Shown here: positions 15,229-17,345 of the stretch, one piece after another
Layout of the letters: each line of letters opens with the position of its first letter
Position numbering within the stretch: position 1 is the first letter of the stretch
Assembly (NCBI GenBank): GCA_964352905.1
Contig: CAYGTS010000043.1
Span: forward strand, 1 to 17,345
From: CAYGTS01 sp964352905
GTDB lineage: Bacteria > Pseudomonadota > Gammaproteobacteria > JAHCLG01
Direction: 5' to 3'
Length of the DNA: 17,345 bases
Translations under genes and position numbers: made by a program
The notes under the pieces: generated by a model
What the model was told of the DNA's origin: nothing
Seen by the model: only the letters and a program-made list of their open reading frames with translations
Databases searched by the model: none

Positions 15229-15969
15229 ATGGATAAAAGACTGCATATATTAATTGTCGATGATGATCCCGATATCTGCCAACTATTAAAAGATTTTCTG
15301 GATAAGCATTGCTACAAAGTGAGCATTTGTCACCATGGTGATGAAATGCGCAGTCTGCTTGCGCGCGAAAAAGTCGATCTCGTCTTATTAGATATTATGT
15401 TACCAGGCGAGGATGGTTTTACCCTGTGTCGTAAAATACGTGAGAAATACACCACACCAATCATTATGTTAACAGCTGTTAACACTGAAACTGACATAGT
15501 TGCCGGCCTTGAAACTGGGGCAGATGATTATGTGGCCAAACCGTTTAGCCCACGCCAATTACTGGCGCGCATTAAAGCGGTTTTACGCCGCACAACACAA
15601 CAAGTCATGCATCCTAGTGATTCAGATGGCAAACTTATGCCGTTGCCTATTATTAAATTTATTAATTGGAAACTAGATCAAAACAAACGTCGCTTAACAG
15701 CTCCTGATGGTTTAGTTGTGCCACTTTCAGCCGGCGAATTTGATTTGTTGTTAGCTTTTGTAAAAAATTCACAACGGGTCTTAACCCGTGATCAACTTTT
15801 AGATTTAACTCGGGAAAGAGAAGCCAGTCCTTTTGATCGTACTATCGATGTGCAAGTCGGCCGTTTACGACGTAAAATTGAGGAAGATCCTAAAAATCCT
15901 AAAATCATTAAAACCATTCGCGGCGGTGGTTACCAATTTTCAGCAAAAGTTGAGATAGATACGGAATAG
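15229..15969 (+). CDS. ompR: OmpR/PhoB-family response regulator
   Basis: 246 residues. The receiver domain has the acidic pocket DDD (11-13), phosphoacceptor D55 in LVLLDIMLPGEDG, T82 and K104 in VAKPF. A linker (about 120-140) leads to a winged-helix DNA-binding domain ending RTIDVQVGRLRRKIEEDP and TIRGGGYQF, typical of OmpR. The N-terminus MDKRLHILIVDDDPDI fits the family start exactly, so ATG 15229 is well supported despite the missing ribosome site. It is phosphorylated by its partner kinase, whose reading frame begins at the stop codon of this gene. The similarity is closest in style to OmpR (osmolarity/envelope control); a different OmpR-type role cannot be excluded, hence the symbol is tentative. 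Confidence 0.93.
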   Translation: MDKRLHILIVDDDPDICQLLKDFLDKHCYKVSICHHGDEMRSLLAREKVDLVLLDIMLPGEDGFTLCRKIREKYTTPIIMLTAVNTETDIVAGLETGADDYVAKPFSPRQLLARIKAVLRRTTQQVMHPSDSDGKLMPLPIIKFINWKLDQNKRRLTAPDGLVVPLSAGEFDLLLAFVKNSQRVLTRDQLLDLTREREASPFDRTIDVQVGRLRRKIEEDPKNPKIIKTIRGGGYQFSAKVEIDTE

Positions 15970-15971
15970 TG

Positions 15972-17270
15972 ATGTTTAAAAAATTTAGATTATTCCCCAG
16001 TAGCATGGGCCGCCAAACCTTCGTATTACTCTTTATTGGTTTTTTAGTGATCCAATTTGCCGGGTTCTTTACTTACGACATGTATCATCGTTATATTTTA
16101 AGCAACCCTGGGCGCAGTGAGGTAGCTAACCGGGTTACACAAATTGCACGTATCGCACAAGTAGTCCCCAGAATTGAATTAGAAAATATTATTCAAGCAG
16201 TAAACAGTGCTGATTTAACCTTAACACTGGTTGATTCACCCAATCCAAAAGCCATGCAGTTAAAAACTTTTTACCCTCATCAACTACATAATTTAATTGA
16301 TAATTTTAAAGATAATAATTTTGAAATATCGTTGCATTTGGATATTGGCTCTTGGTTAAATATTAAAGGATCATTTATCCAAGCGAATCGTTTAATTATT
16401 TTTTTTACTGTAACAACTTTATTATCGATGGCCGCAGCCTCTTTTTTATTGTGTGCTTGGGCAGTACGGCGCCTTGCGATACCTCTAATGAATTTTTCTA
16501 ATGCCGCAAAGCGACTGGCTATTGATGTAAATGCTCCTTCTCTGCAAGCTGCAGGACCAATTGAAATAAAACAAGCAGCGCGCGCTTTTAATGAAATGCA
16601 GCAGCAATTAAAACAATTAATTACTAATCGCACCCAAATACTCGCCGCCATTTCACATGATTTGCGAACCCCCATTACCAAATTAAAATTACGCGCTGAG
16701 ATGCTGGAAGACCAAACACAATATGAAAAAATCATTGCTGATTTAAACGATATGGAAAGTATGATTAGTGCCACACTTGATTTTGCAAGAGATGATTATC
16801 ATGATGAACTCATGGAACGCTTTGACTTAAACGCTTTGCTTGATTCTATTTGCAACGATTTAATTGATATTGGCCGCGACATTACCTATCACGCACGTGA
16901 AGAACGAATTGCCTATTTTGGCAGGCCCAATGCACTGAAACGTGTTTTTAATAATTTAATTGAAAATGCTGTTAAATACGGTAAACAAGCTGATGTCACC
17001 TTAATTGAACGTGTAGATCATTTAATTATTGAAATACAAGATCAAGGACCCGGTATTCCTGAAAATCAACTTGAAAAAGTCTTTGAACCTTTTTATCGCA
17101 TTGAACGCTCACGTAATAAAGATACCGGCGGTACAGGTTTGGGGCTTGCCGTTGCCCGAGAAATTATTCGCAGCCAAGGTGGTGATATTATCTTAAGTAA
17201 TTTACATGAAGGTGGGTTATTAGCAACGATTACTTTGCCTAATAATAAGACCACACTGGATCGAATTTAA
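15972..17270 (+). CDS. envZ: EnvZ-like membrane sensor histidine kinase
   Basis: 432 residues from ATG 15972 (GTG 15969, overlapping the regulator's stop, is an alternative; GGA at 15963-15965 favours the ATG). One transmembrane segment at about 16-35, a short periplasmic region of about 100 residues, a second segment at about 141-164, a HAMP linker, the dimerisation/phosphoacceptor helix with H229 in AAISHDLRTPITKLKLR, and a GHKL ATPase: N box NNLIENAVKYG, G1 DQGPGIP, F box FEPFYR, G2 GGTGLGLAVAREI. All catalytic elements are intact. It senses an envelope signal and phosphorylates or dephosphorylates the upstream regulator. The layout matches EnvZ, but the ligand cannot be inferred and the symbol is tentative. 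The gene pair forms one operon. Confidence 0.93.
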   Translation: MFKKFRLFPSSMGRQTFVLLFIGFLVIQFAGFFTYDMYHRYILSNPGRSEVANRVTQIARIAQVVPRIELENIIQAVNSADLTLTLVDSPNPKAMQLKTFYPHQLHNLIDNFKDNNFEISLHLDIGSWLNIKGSFIQANRLIIFFTVTTLLSMAAASFLLCAWAVRRLAIPLMNFSNAAKRLAIDVNAPSLQAAGPIEIKQAARAFNEMQQQLKQLITNRTQILAAISHDLRTPITKLKLRAEMLEDQTQYEKIIADLNDMESMISATLDFARDDYHDELMERFDLNALLDSICNDLIDIGRDITYHAREERIAYFGRPNALKRVFNNLIENAVKYGKQADVTLIERVDHLIIEIQDQGPGIPENQLEKVFEPFYRIERSRNKDTGGTGLGLAVAREIIRSQGGDIILSNLHEGGLLATITLPNNKTTLDRI

Positions 17271-17295
17271 ATATCATTGTAATTATATGATTTAG

Positions 17296-17345
17296 GTAAC
17301 TGCTCACTCCGTAGCGGGGAACGTCCATCTTTGGGCTAAAAACGG
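17296..17345 (-). repeat. Start of another GTAACTRYTCA-ended repeat element (copy E), cut by the window end
   Basis: Begins GTAACTGCTCACTCCG and matches the reverse complement of 6744-6793 at 45 of 50 positions, including TTTGGGCTAAAAACGG. It lies 25 bp after the sensor kinase stop codon and presumably continues past the window. Confidence 0.8.

Noticed and set aside
16280..16774. 164-codon minus-strand frame inside the sensor kinase gene
   Set aside because: It is antisense to the HAMP and phosphoacceptor region, with Cys/Ile/Ser-rich random-looking composition; shadow of the real gene.

Overview
The window reads as a stretch of a low-GC gammaproteobacterial chromosome. The gene set (oligopeptidase A, a transketolase-GAPDH pair, an OmpR/EnvZ-type two-component pair) is ordinary gammaproteobacterial housekeeping. 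A 1187-residue protein carrying a eukaryotic-like Ser/Thr kinase, together with a Fic protein and many small palindromic repeats, points to a host-associated lineage such as the Legionellales (Coxiella/Legionella/Berkiella-like). That placement is an inference from gene content; no rRNA or marker comparison was possible.

Layout. 1-51: broken end of a small repeat element. 110-3673 (+): kinase plus P-loop (STAND/NACHT-like) ATPase plus Ser-Pro-rich tail; its 3' end overlaps by 28 bp the convergent oligopeptidase A gene (3646-5694, -). 5822-6439 (+): small secreted protein of unknown function. 6440-7107: gene-free, packed with nested inverted repeats. 7108-8235 (+): D-threonine aldolase-like fold-type III PLP enzyme. 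8300-10282 and 10285-11292 (+): transketolase and GAPDH, two bases apart, closed by a hairpin terminator; pgk, the usual next gene in related genomes, is absent. 11469-12824 (+): class II Fic protein with a C-terminal winged helix, behind an elaborate operator region. 12833-12913: complete copy of the small repeat element between convergent genes. 12910-13770 (-): aldose 1-epimerase family protein. 13939-14967 (+): single-chain HTH + GHKL ATPase + STAS-like protein, divergent from the epimerase, with four copies of one 18-bp operator between them. 15229-17270 (+): OmpR-like response regulator and EnvZ-like sensor kinase. 17296-17345: start of another repeat copy.

How the genes may work together. 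Transketolase and GAPDH form one transcription unit in central carbon metabolism. The Fic protein and the HTH-GHKL-STAS protein each sit directly downstream of dense symmetric DNA sites and each carry their own DNA-binding domain, so both look autoregulated; the second may also control the epimerase. The two-component pair is an independent operon whose promoter geometry suggests a leaderless transcript.

The most unusual items are the kinase-ATPase fusion with its host-like Ser-Pro tail, the four-site operator array (including a perfect 40-bp palindrome) serving the HTH-GHKL-STAS gene, the helically phased 11-bp repeats before fic, and a mobile-looking repeat family with ends of the form GTAACTRYTCA.
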